This document shows positions 8,512 to 16,875 of a stretch of DNA of 64,000 nt, piece after piece (the first letter of the stretch is position 1; each line of letters begins with the position of its first letter). The notes under the pieces are model-generated. The model was not told the origin of the DNA, did no database searches, and saw nothing but the letters and a program-made list of their open reading frames with translations. The position numbers and the translations under genes are program-made. Source of the stretch: Paenalcaligenes sp050487225 (GTDB taxonomy: Bacteria; Pseudomonadota; Gammaproteobacteria; Burkholderiales; Burkholderiaceae_B); the NCBI RefSeq assembly GCF_050487225.1, contig NZ_JBKQGY010000001.1, positions 620,001 to 684,000 on the forward strand, in the 5' to 3' direction.

Positions 8512-11500
8512 TTATCGGCTAACCGCTTGGCAGCCTGGGCCTACCAAACGACTGCGGCCACCTGACTGTGGAACGACCTGAATTTGCGTACTGATGCGTT
8601 CTTTCAGCACAGACACGTGGGAAATAATACCGATAAGTTTGCCGTGTTGTTGCAGCTCAGACAGGGTTTCTAAGGCAACATCAAGCGCCTCTTCGTCCAA
8701 GGTACCAAAGCCTTCGTCTAAGAATAGCGAATCTACGCGTATACGGTGGCTAGCCATATTCGACAGGCCCAGTGCTAAGGCCAAGCTCACAATAAAACTT
8801 TCACCACCCGACAGGTTTTTGGTGGAACGCACTTCACCTGCTTGGTCGTTATCAATCACATTGAGTTCTAAAGGCTGCTGTAGATCACGTATCAATACAT
8901 AGCGGCTACTCATCTTTTGTAGCTGTTCGTTGGCATGCGCCACCATGATTTCAAACGTCAGGCCTTGAGCAAAGTTGCGGTACTTTTTACCGTCAGCAGA
9001 GCCGATTAGGTCGTGCAGCATAGACCAATGCTCGCAACGCTGTTGTTGTGCGCGTATGTGCTGCAACTGTGTGGCTTGTTGTTGCACGTTTTGATGGTGT
9101 ATATCCAATCTGCTGCGTAGTGCGCCCAGTGTTTGCTGTAGCTGTTGTAAGTGCTCTTGGTGATGCTCTTGCTGTGTCTGTAGCGCAGCGGTGCTCTCAT
9201 TACTGAGTGCGCGTTGGCTTTCGTGTTCTAGAAGTTGCTGTTTATCGTGCAGCAGGCTGTGCAGGGATGTAGTGTCGCGGTCTAGGGTGTGAGCCTCTTG
9301 TTCCAGTTCTAGCCGTTGTGCTTCGGGTAGCAGGGCTTCTAAAAAATGGGCCTCATCGCGTAGCCCTTGGCTCTGGCAGCGCTGTGCAAACTCATTGCTT
9401 TGCTGCTGAATTAACGGGGCTAACGCTTGGCTGCGTTCGTTCAGTTCGGTGATGCGTTGTTGTTGGTTTTTTTCGTTTTGCGTGGCTTGTTGCCACTGTT
9501 GCTGGCGTGTTTCTTGCTCGGCCTGTGCGGCTAATAACTGTTGGGCTAGTGTGTTTTCTACGTCGTCAGGCTGTTGCTCACCAAATAACGTATGACGTTG
9601 CTCTGCCAGTGTTTGTAATGCCGTATGTTGAGTGTCTAGATTAGCTTTCAACTGCTGTAGGCTCAGCGTTTGTGCGTCGATGTGTTTGGCATTTTCAGCG
9701 TGCTGTACTGCTATGCTATGCAGTGATTGGGTTAGCTCTTGCAGTTGTTTGGCACGAGTTAGACGTTGGTCACGGCGCTGTCGTAGGTGCTCATAGCACT
9801 GCATCAAATTTTCTGCATCAGTGTGCAACGTCGTGATGCCATAAGGCGCGAGTTCGCTGAGTAAATGGTGATGTAGATGCTGTTGCTCTGTAGCAAGTGC
9901 CGCTACCTGCGTAGTGGCTTCTTCTACGCGCGTTGTGGCGTGTTGCAGCTCTTGTAGCGCGAGGGCATGTGCATGGCTGTGGCTGCGATGTTCGTTTGCG
10001 GCCTGCTCGTGCTGACTTTGTAGTTCAAGGATATGCGTCTGCATTTGTTCTAGTGTAGTCAGCTTTTCGGTTAGCGCTGCCAGTTCTTGAGTATGGATAT
10101 GCTGCAGGGCTTGAAAGCTTTCTATATTTAGTTCTGGTGTGTTTTCTAAGCCCAAGCTCTCTACCAGAGTTTTCAGTTGCTCTATACCTTCTTGTTGCAG
10201 GCTTATCGTGTCGCGTAATTGTTGTGAGGTATAACGAACCTTTTCCTGTAGCTCGGTGGTGCGTATACGTTGTTCTGTGTGTTGCTGGCGCAATTCGCGT
10301 ACGCGCTGCTCGGTGTTATGGGTGGCAGCGCTTAGCGCATCATCCGTTTCTGGTTGTTGTTCAGCATAGGGGTGAGTTAGAGCACCACATAAGGGGCAGG
10401 GCTCACCATCCTGTAAATGAGCTCTAGCTGCCTCAAGTGACAGTACTTGTTGCTGTAATTGCTGCTGTTTCAGTTGCAGCGCGTGGTGTTGCTCTTGTTC
10501 GCCTAGCTGTTGCTCTAGCTGTGTCTGGCGCGTAATGGACTGCTCTAGTGCCTGTTGGTGTTGAGCACTTTCTTGCTGCAACTGCGTGACGCGTTGTTCT
10601 ACGCTTTGCTGCTTGGTTAAGCCTTGCAGGATACTGAGGTAGCTATGTTGATGCGTTTTGCTGGTGGCTAAGCTTTGCTGCCAGTGGGATAACGTGTGTC
10701 CTGCTAAGTGATTTTGCAGTGTTTCTTGTTGGGATTGCAGTTGTTTGTCGGTATGTTCAGCCCGCGCTTGTGAGCGTACACAGGCCTCTTGGTGTGTGTG
10801 TACCGTAGATTGGCGATATTCACGCTGTGTTAGTGCCGTTTCATGGTGTTTCTGAGCTTCTAAGTGGGCTGTTTGTTTAGCGGCTAAGGTCTCAAATCGA
10901 CTTTTAAGCCCAGCTAACTCACTTATCAACTGTTCGTCGTGTAGGGTTTTTTCTTGTTCACTATGCAGGTGCTCAAGCTTTTGTTGGTGTTCGGCTTTGG
11001 CAGTAGAGAGCGCGCTCTGGGTGACGAGCAATGCCAGATGTTGACGTTCTTGCTCAGCCAGAGCCGCGCGGTCACGTTGTAGGGTTTGCTGGCGTTCACG
11101 TAACTGTGTATCGACTTCGCGTACACGTCGTAGCACAGGTAGCGATTCTTGTTGCGCTGAATGTGCTTGGGTGTACTGCTGCTTTGCTGTTTGCAAGGCT
11201 TTGGCGGCATGTTCTACATGGGCATGCAAGGTAGGCAATTGCGCTTGGCGTTGGTGCAGGTCTTGCGTTAGGTGGTGGTGTTGTTCGCGTTGTGTCGCTA
11301 AGGCCGTATAAGCAGCATGCAACGAGAGGGCGCGTTGTGCCAAGTGCAGGCGCTGCAGCTGTGGGGCAAAAGCGGTACGACGTTGCTCTAACTGCTGTTT
11401 GCGCTCGTTTAGGGTAACGATCTCGGCCTGTAGGCTTTCTACACGTAGACGCCATTGTAGGTGTTGCTGAATCGTAGACAGTTGGCGTTGTGCGGCGCTG

Positions 11501-12195
11501 GTTTGTTCCTGAATGAGTGTCTGCTGTTGCTTAAGCGCAGTTTCCTCTTCTTCGCTTAAGAGTTGTAAGCCAGATAGATTGCTTTGTAATTGCTCTAGCT
11601 CTCGCTGTGCTTGGCTACGTGCCTCATGTACGCGCATCGAAATCTGACTGTAGATTTCGGTGCCTGTGATCTGTTCCAGAATGGGGGCGCGTTCATCGGC
11701 GGGGGCTTGCAAAAAGGCGGCAAACTGGCCTTGGGCTAACATCATCGAGCGCGTGAAACGCTCAAAATCCATACCGGATAGTTTTTCTACCTGTTCAGCG
11801 ACATCACGCAGTTTAGACGCCAGAATGGCACCCGTTTGTGCATTGGCTATTTCATGCTTGGGGGGTTGCAACTCGCCATCTGCCTGACGGCGTGAGCGGT
11901 GTTGGCTCCAGTGGCATCTAAACACACCCTGAGTGCATTCAAAGGTGACTTCAGCAAAACACTCACCTGTTTGGCGTGACAGTATTTCATTACTGCTTTT
12001 GCTGAGCCTGCCTAGGCGGGGAGTTTGGCCATAGAGTGCTAAACAAATAGCATCAAGTAGGGTGGTTTTGCCTGCGCCGGTAGGCCCAGTAATGGCAAAA
12101 ATACCGCTGTTTTCAAAGGCTGGGTCGGTGAGGTCTACACGCCATTCCCCCACCAGTGAGTTCAAGTTCTGGAAATGTATAGTAAGAATTCGCAT
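8512..12195 (-). CDS. sbcC: SbcC, ATPase subunit of the SbcCD DNA exonuclease/hairpin endonuclease
   Basis: A 1,227-residue SMC/Rad50-like protein. The N-terminal Walker A is GPTGAGKT (about residues 38-45). Very long Gln/Glu/His-rich coiled coils flank a zinc hook CPLC at Cys600 and Cys603. The C-terminus carries the ABC signature LSGGE and a Walker B/D-loop (LFLDEGFGTLDE). With SbcD it cleaves hairpins and DNA ends during replication and repair. The start lies 8 bp after the sbcD stop. It is longer than the E. coli protein because of extended coiled coil. Confidence 0.95.
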   Translation of the reverse strand: MRILTIHFQNLNSLVGEWRVDLTDPAFENSGIFAITGPTGAGKTTLLDAICLALYGQTPRLGRLSKSSNEILSRQTGECFAEVTFECTQGVFRCHWSQHRSRRQADGELQPPKHEIANAQTGAILASKLRDVAEQVEKLSGMDFERFTRSMMLAQGQFAAFLQAPADERAPILEQITGTEIYSQISMRVHEARSQAQRELEQLQSNLSGLQLLSEEEETALKQQQTLIQEQTSAAQRQLSTIQQHLQWRLRVESLQAEIVTLNERKQQLEQRRTAFAPQLQRLHLAQRALSLHAAYTALATQREQHHHLTQDLHQRQAQLPTLHAHVEHAAKALQTAKQQYTQAHSAQQESLPVLRRVREVDTQLRERQQTLQRDRAALAEQERQHLALLVTQSALSTAKAEHQQKLEHLHSEQEKTLHDEQLISELAGLKSRFETLAAKQTAHLEAQKHHETALTQREYRQSTVHTHQEACVRSQARAEHTDKQLQSQQETLQNHLAGHTLSHWQQSLATSKTHQHSYLSILQGLTKQQSVEQRVTQLQQESAQHQQALEQSITRQTQLEQQLGEQEQHHALQLKQQQLQQQVLSLEAARAHLQDGEPCPLCGALTHPYAEQQPETDDALSAATHNTEQRVRELRQQHTEQRIRTTELQEKVRYTSQQLRDTISLQQEGIEQLKTLVESLGLENTPELNIESFQALQHIHTQELAALTEKLTTLEQMQTHILELQSQHEQAANEHRSHSHAHALALQELQHATTRVEEATTQVAALATEQQHLHHHLLSELAPYGITTLHTDAENLMQCYEHLRQRRDQRLTRAKQLQELTQSLHSIAVQHAENAKHIDAQTLSLQQLKANLDTQHTALQTLAEQRHTLFGEQQPDDVENTLAQQLLAAQAEQETRQQQWQQATQNEKNQQQRITELNERSQALAPLIQQQSNEFAQRCQSQGLRDEAHFLEALLPEAQRLELEQEAHTLDRDTTSLHSLLHDKQQLLEHESQRALSNESTAALQTQQEHHQEHLQQLQQTLGALRSRLDIHHQNVQQQATQLQHIRAQQQRCEHWSMLHDLIGSADGKKYRNFAQGLTFEIMVAHANEQLQKMSSRYVLIRDLQQPLELNVIDNDQAGEVRSTKNLSGGESFIVSLALALGLSNMASHRIRVDSLFLDEGFGTLDEEALDVALETLSELQQHGKLIGIISHVSVLKERISTQIQVVPQSGGRSRLVGPGCQAVSR

Positions 12196-12203
12196 GACTG
12201 GCC

Positions 12204-13448
12204 TTAAACGCTGCGGTTATCGCTGTCTTCCAGCGACTGCACAATATGCTGATAGTGCTCGCGCAGCACAGGGCGTTGTTCTTCGGGGATGTCATGCGCG
12301 CTTAAACAGCGCTCAAACACCTCAGTGACACTCATTTCTTCTAGGGTTTCAGTTTGGTGAGTACGTTGCAGCAGACGCTCAATGACACGCTGATTTTGAA
12401 CGCGCAGCACATCAATAGTGGTGTTATGAATGCAGTCATCAATACGTTCACGCAAATTACCAATCAGGTCTTCGCCGTCATAAATAATTTCTACCCATAC
12501 TGCGTCTGTTGCAGTTGAAAGCTGCTGTAGCGTGGACTGTATATGTGGCCAGTCACCCCGTATGGACACGAGTTTTTGAAAGACAGGAATGGGCAGTAAA
12601 GTTAGTTCTACTTGTTGATCTTGTAAGCGCACGAGGCACAACGATTTTTGTTGAGTAGCCTCGCCAAAGCCCATGGGTAAGGGCGAGCCGCTATAACGAA
12701 TTCGAGGATCTTGTGCCACCATCTGCGGCACATGTAAGTGCCCCAGCGCCACATACGAAAACACCGGTGAGAAGGCCGAGGCCGGAACGCGGTTTAATGA
12801 GCCTACATACAGCTCGCGCACACCATCACCGTCTATGGTTTGCCCGCCCGTCGCAAACAGGTGTCCAGTCGCGATAATGGGGGGGTGTGAGGCATGCTGG
12901 GCTTGTATTTGCTCGGCCTGTGCCGCAATAGCATGGTAATGCGCATGAATGTTTTGTAATAGCTGCTGATTTTTCTCGTCCGGGCTTTCCCCAGCCTGTG
13001 TGGTACGTATGTCTTTGTCTCGCAAATACGGTACGGCGCACACAATTAGTTCGGCCTGCTGATGCTCATCAAACAACACCAGCACGTCATCCTCTATCGC
13101 GCTGCTTGGGCTACCTACAACATGAATGCGCAACGCTTTTAGCAGCGACTTAGGCGCTTCTAGAAAAGAGGGTGAGTCGTGGTTGCCCGCAATAATCACC
13201 ACATGTCGGCAAGGGGATTGGGCTACCTGTTGCAGAAAGTGGTAGTACAGTTCTTGCGCTTTATTACTGGGAGTGGTGGTATCAAAAATGTCCCCGGCAA
13301 TCAGCAATACATCTACATGGTGCTCATGCAATTGCGTTAATAACCAGTGTAAAAAATCCTCAAATTCTTGATAACGCCTCTTGCCATACAGTGAGCGCCC
13401 CAAATGCCAATCTGAGGTATGCAGGATGTTAAGAGGGGTAGCGGACAT
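12204..13448 (-). CDS. sbcD: SbcD, nuclease subunit of SbcCD
   Basis: A metallophosphoesterase of the Mre11/SbcD family. Metal-binding motifs are seen in order: HTSDWHLGR at the N-terminus, IAGDIFDT, IAGNHDSP and ALGHLHVPQ. The open frame extends further upstream only from a TTG codon without a ribosome site; the ATG at 13448 (MSATPLNILHTSDWH) fits the family N-terminus, giving 414 residues. It is the first gene of a two-gene operon with sbcC. Confidence 0.93.
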   Translation of the reverse strand: MSATPLNILHTSDWHLGRSLYGKRRYQEFEDFLHWLLTQLHEHHVDVLLIAGDIFDTTTPSNKAQELYYHFLQQVAQSPCRHVVIIAGNHDSPSFLEAPKSLLKALRIHVVGSPSSAIEDDVLVLFDEHQQAELIVCAVPYLRDKDIRTTQAGESPDEKNQQLLQNIHAHYHAIAAQAEQIQAQHASHPPIIATGHLFATGGQTIDGDGVRELYVGSLNRVPASAFSPVFSYVALGHLHVPQMVAQDPRIRYSGSPLPMGFGEATQQKSLCLVRLQDQQVELTLLPIPVFQKLVSIRGDWPHIQSTLQQLSTATDAVWVEIIYDGEDLIGNLRERIDDCIHNTTIDVLRVQNQRVIERLLQRTHQTETLEEMSVTEVFERCLSAHDIPEEQRPVLREHYQHIVQSLEDSDNRSV

Positions 13449-13587
13449 AAACGAAGTACCAGCAAGGTGAGGCAAGGAAAGTAGCTATGGTAACAAGCGA
13501 CAGGAAAAAGTGAAGTCCTGCTAAAAGTACTTTATTATTTCAACTCTACGGCATGGCGCGTTGCGCAAGAATTTCAAAGGGAATGTG

Positions 13588-14280
13588 ATGAAAACTATAG
13601 GGTTGATTGGTGGAATGAGCTGGGAATCAACCATTCCCTACTATAGACAGATTAACGAAACCATCAAGCAGCGTTTGGGTGGTTTGCACTCTGCAAAAAT
13701 TGTGCTCTACAGCGTGGACTTTCAGGAAATTGAAGCCTTGCAGCATACAGGACAGTGGGAGCAAGCGGGTTTGTTATTAGCGGATGTCGCCAAACGGCTA
13801 GAGGCGGCAGGGGCTGAAGGGGTGGTGCTTTGTACAAACACGATGCATAAGGTGGCGACGGCGATTGAGAGCGCCACCCGTATTCCGTTACTGCATATCG
13901 CGGACCCCACGGCAGAAGCAATTCAGCACGCAGGTATTTCAACTGTTGGCTTGCTAGGAACCCGCTTCACCATGGAGCAAGATTTTTATCGCGCTAGGTT
14001 AGAAGATAAATATGGTTTGACTGTGCTGACACCGAATGCCGAAGACAGAGACACCGTACACCGTATTATTTATGATGAGTTGTGCTTAGGGCATATCAAC
14101 GATGGCTCACGAAACGCCTATAGTGAGGTCATCAATAGACTAGTTGAAAATGGGGCTGAAGCAGTGATTCTTGGATGCACGGAGATATCGTTATTGATTG
14201 AACCGCAACACGTGGACATTCCTTTGTTTGATACGACGCGACTACACGCAGAGCATGCAGCGGAGTGGATGCTGCGTTAG
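13588..14280 (+). CDS. ygeA: Aspartate/glutamate racemase family protein (YgeA type, broad-specificity amino acid racemase)
   Basis: A 230-residue protein, the same length as E. coli YgeA and matching it from MKTIGLIGGMSWEST onward. Both catalytic cysteines are present, in VVLCTNTMHKV and in ILGCTEISLL. The enzyme interconverts L and D amino acids without pyridoxal phosphate. The ATG at 13588 has an AAAGGGA site; a TTG 27 bases upstream in frame is less likely. It is a single gene divergent from sbcDC. Confidence 0.88.
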   Translation: MKTIGLIGGMSWESTIPYYRQINETIKQRLGGLHSAKIVLYSVDFQEIEALQHTGQWEQAGLLLADVAKRLEAAGAEGVVLCTNTMHKVATAIESATRIPLLHIADPTAEAIQHAGISTVGLLGTRFTMEQDFYRARLEDKYGLTVLTPNAEDRDTVHRIIYDELCLGHINDGSRNAYSEVINRLVENGAEAVILGCTEISLLIEPQHVDIPLFDTTRLHAEHAAEWMLR

Positions 14281-14351
14281 GAATAGGGCACTACTTAAAC
14301 GTTGGTTTGGTATAGTCGTAGCCTAAGGCGTGCCTATTCTCAGGAGGTGTT

Positions 14352-14588
14352 ATGTTAGTGACGATTAGCAGATACAGCTTTCCCCACGAAGCGTATGTGG
14401 CACGTGCGCTGTTGGAGTCTGAGGGGATTCCGGTTTTCTTGGCCGATGAACACACCATCACCATGCAATGGCTGTACTCCAACGCGTTAGGAGGCGTGCG
14501 TTTGCAAGTGCCTGAGACTTTTGCTGCTAGAGCGGTAGAGCTACTGGCTGAGTGCACCGATAATGCAGCGCAAGATGAAGAGCTTTAA
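14352..14588 (+). CDS. DUF2007 small protein
   Basis: A 78-residue soluble protein with the compact layout of the DUF2007 family (putative signal-transducing domain): N-terminal YSFPHEAYVARALLESEGIPVFL followed, in two short steps, by a GGVRLQVPETFAARAVELL strand-helix. A very strong AGGAGGT ribosome site precedes the ATG. The family has no proven biochemical role. Confidence 0.75.
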   Translation: MLVTISRYSFPHEAYVARALLESEGIPVFLADEHTITMQWLYSNALGGVRLQVPETFAARAVELLAECTDNAAQDEEL

Positions 14589-15027
14589 TGTCGTGATAGC
14601 ACCGAGGCTTGGCCCAGTACTGCCAATTAACGGTGTTCAGAATAGGGAATGGGCCACGTTTTAGCTATATGCTAATTTTCAAACCAGTTATATAGCCATC
14701 AACTTTAAATGGTTTGGTTGTAGGTGCTCTTTACCTAGAATGCATTCAACGATGTTTGTTTTCTGGCTGTGAAGTACGTCATCTATTGACTGATATCGTA
14801 GTCATTGCGCGTGACGCGTAGCGGTCTGGTTGCCGTAGAAAACAACGCCAAGTAATCACAAGCGTGGTGTGTTGAATGCGACTATTTCTACAAAGCAAAG
14901 CGGTGTGGCGCCGTAAGTTGATTGCCTTTCTTAAATGGGCAAAAAGCGTGAACCTACCGCATTATTAAAAAGAAAGGCCACCCAAACTGGGCGGCCTTAT
15001 CTCTAGTCTTGCTCGTTGCTGAGGACG
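14589..15027. other. Gene-poor stretch with one terminator
   Basis: No convincing gene or RNA. It holds the cytochrome gene terminator at its right end and a weak 7-base inverted repeat GCTATAT/ATATAGC near 14660-14695. Confidence 0.5.
14974..14998 (-). terminator. Terminator of the molybdenum hydroxylase operon
   Basis: AAGGCCACCC and GGGCGGCCTT arms with one mismatch. On the minus strand a T-rich run follows, so it ends the operon whose last gene is the cytochrome c subunit. Confidence 0.75.
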
Positions 15028-16320
15028 TTAACGAACTGAACCGGCAATACTGTTCACTTGGCTGGGCGTGACAGCGGTAGCTTGACCTCCCCATTGTGCA
15101 CGCATCCACGTAGACAAATCAGCGATTTCTTCATCGCTAAGTTCATGCGCAAAGGGTGGCATGGCATACATACGCTGATTTCCCGTAAAGGTCTGGGTAG
15201 GAATACCGTTTAGCACCACACGTACCAAGTTCTGAGCACTGTCCATCGCCAATGTGGCATTGCCGTACATGGCAGGCGCTACATTAGGGATACCTTCCCC
15301 TTTACTGCCGTGACAACCCGCACAAGCGGCTAAGTACGTACGTCTGCCGATAGCCATGTTGCTGTCAGCAGCGGGGTTCTTTGCTTCAGGTAAGGGCGTT
15401 GGCGCCGACGCTGCAGGAGGAATTGAACCGTTAGCATCCGTGAGCAAGTAGGTAGCAACCGCTTCTACGTCGTCTACTTTCATCGCGCTAGTAGAGAAGT
15501 GCGTGACGGTATGCATGTCCGCAAATGACGTGCCTTGTGGTGCAATGCCAGTGCTGAGGTATTGGGTTAACGTGGCTACATCAAAACCATGCTTGGCTAA
15601 AGAGTTTGCCGTGATGTTAGGAATAGCCCACCCATTGATCTCACCACCTTGGAAGTCACGAGAGAAATCCACGCCCATCATAAAGTTCTGTGGTGTGTGG
15701 CAGCTTGCACAATGGCCTACACCCTGCACCAAGTACGCACCACGCAACCATTGTGCTGAACGCTCTGGGTTCTCGGGAGCGACGCGATTAGGGAAATTCA
15801 GCAGATTCCAGAAGTTCATGAACGGCCGCACAGGTAACGAGAATGCACCGCTATTGCTCTTATTGGCTACCGCAATAGGAGGAATGCTCATTAGGTAGGC
15901 ATACAGCGCATCTATATCTTCAGGTGTGGTGATGTGCGTGAAGATGTACGGCATGGCCGGGTACAAGTTACCTTTAGGGGCCACGCCATCTTTCAACGCA
16001 CGGTGGAAATCCGCACGCGTGTACTTGCCTATCCCGTAGGTGGGGTCAGGCGTGATGTTGGTGGAGTAGAGCGTGCCAAAGGGCGTGCCAATGGCCACAC
16101 CGCCTGCGGCCTTAGGGCCTTGGGGTTGAGAGTGACAGCCAAAACAGTCGCCCGCCATGGCTAATTCACGCCCACGGGGGATTAATTGCTGCATCTCGTC
16201 GGCGCTTAACGGCTTATCGACACCGGGGGCAACGCTGGTACTGCGAAACGCACCTAGCAAGATGGCAATACAGACCGCCACAGCCACCAGAATCACGGTA
16301 ATGATTACTTTACGTAGCAT
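15028..16320 (-). CDS. Membrane-anchored triheme cytochrome c, electron-acceptor subunit
   Basis: A 430-residue protein with an N-terminal membrane anchor and three heme c motifs: CFGCH, CASCH and CAGCH. It resembles the cytochrome subunits of periplasmic alcohol/aldehyde dehydrogenases and of nicotinate dehydrogenase. It follows the [2Fe-2S] and molybdopterin subunits with 9 bp spacing, so it likely passes electrons from the molybdenum hydroxylase to the respiratory chain. The third gene of the operon. Confidence 0.87.
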   Translation of the reverse strand: MLRKVIITVILVAVAVCIAILLGAFRSTSVAPGVDKPLSADEMQQLIPRGRELAMAGDCFGCHSQPQGPKAAGGVAIGTPFGTLYSTNITPDPTYGIGKYTRADFHRALKDGVAPKGNLYPAMPYIFTHITTPEDIDALYAYLMSIPPIAVANKSNSGAFSLPVRPFMNFWNLLNFPNRVAPENPERSAQWLRGAYLVQGVGHCASCHTPQNFMMGVDFSRDFQGGEINGWAIPNITANSLAKHGFDVATLTQYLSTGIAPQGTSFADMHTVTHFSTSAMKVDDVEAVATYLLTDANGSIPPAASAPTPLPEAKNPAADSNMAIGRRTYLAACAGCHGSKGEGIPNVAPAMYGNATLAMDSAQNLVRVVLNGIPTQTFTGNQRMYAMPPFAHELSDEEIADLSTWMRAQWGGQATAVTPSQVNSIAGSVR

Positions 16321-16329
16321 GTCGCCTCC

Positions 16330-16875
16330 TTAGTCGATCACACAGCCGGGCGTTGCCAGAGCAACTTCCTTCACGGCTTCGTAATAACGTACATAGCCCG
16401 TGCAACGACAGATGTGGTCGTTTAAGGCTTCTTCGATAGCACTTTCTAGATTGGCACGTTGTACAGGTTGGCGTTTTAGACCATCCAGAAATACTGTGGC
16501 ACCGGCCACAAAACCGGGCGTACAGTAGCCGCACTGGAACGAGAAGTGGTCGATAAAGGCTTGCTGTACCGGTGTTAAGGCTTCTACCTTGCCCAGCTTG
16601 TCGTACTTGGCTTGGCCTTCAATAGTCGTGATGGACTTGTTGTTGAAGTAGTGGGCGCTAAACACACAGGTACGGCTTTCAGTGGTAGAACCATCAGGGT
16701 GATTTTCTACGATGGTACAGGCATGGCAAATGCCTTGGCCGCAACCAAAACGAGTGCCAGTGAGGTTGAGGTGCTCATGCAGAAAGTCGATCATGGGCAT
16801 GTCGACAGGAACGTCTACAGGACCAATGGTTTTGCCGTTGATCGTGAGCGTCAGGGGTTGTTTTTCTAAGCTCAT
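16330..16875 (-). CDS. [2Fe-2S] small subunit of a xanthine-oxidase-family molybdenum hydroxylase
   Basis: A 181-residue protein with a plant-type ferredoxin domain (CGQGICHAC, a further Cys in RTCVF) and a C-terminal all-helical [2Fe-2S] domain (CGYC and CRC). This two-cluster layout is standard for IorA/NicA/CoxS-type subunits. Its ATG overlaps the stop of the large subunit by four bases. It would shuttle electrons from the molybdenum centre to the cytochrome. Confidence 0.9.
   Translation of the reverse strand: MSLEKQPLTLTINGKTIGPVDVPVDMPMIDFLHEHLNLTGTRFGCGQGICHACTIVENHPDGSTTESRTCVFSAHYFNNKSITTIEGQAKYDKLGKVEALTPVQQAFIDHFSFQCGYCTPGFVAGATVFLDGLKRQPVQRANLESAIEEALNDHICRCTGYVRYYEAVKEVALATPGCVID

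Noticed and set aside
8512..12195. Numerous plus-strand and alternative-frame ORFs within the sbcC region
   Set aside because: Shadows of the biased codons of the coiled coil; no ribosome sites or domains.
13449..13475. N-terminal extension of SbcD from a TTG codon
   Set aside because: No ribosome site, and the family N-terminus begins at the ATG at 13448.
14589..15027. tRNA or small RNA gene in this gap
   Set aside because: No cloverleaf or conserved tRNA boxes, and only a terminator hairpin is convincing.
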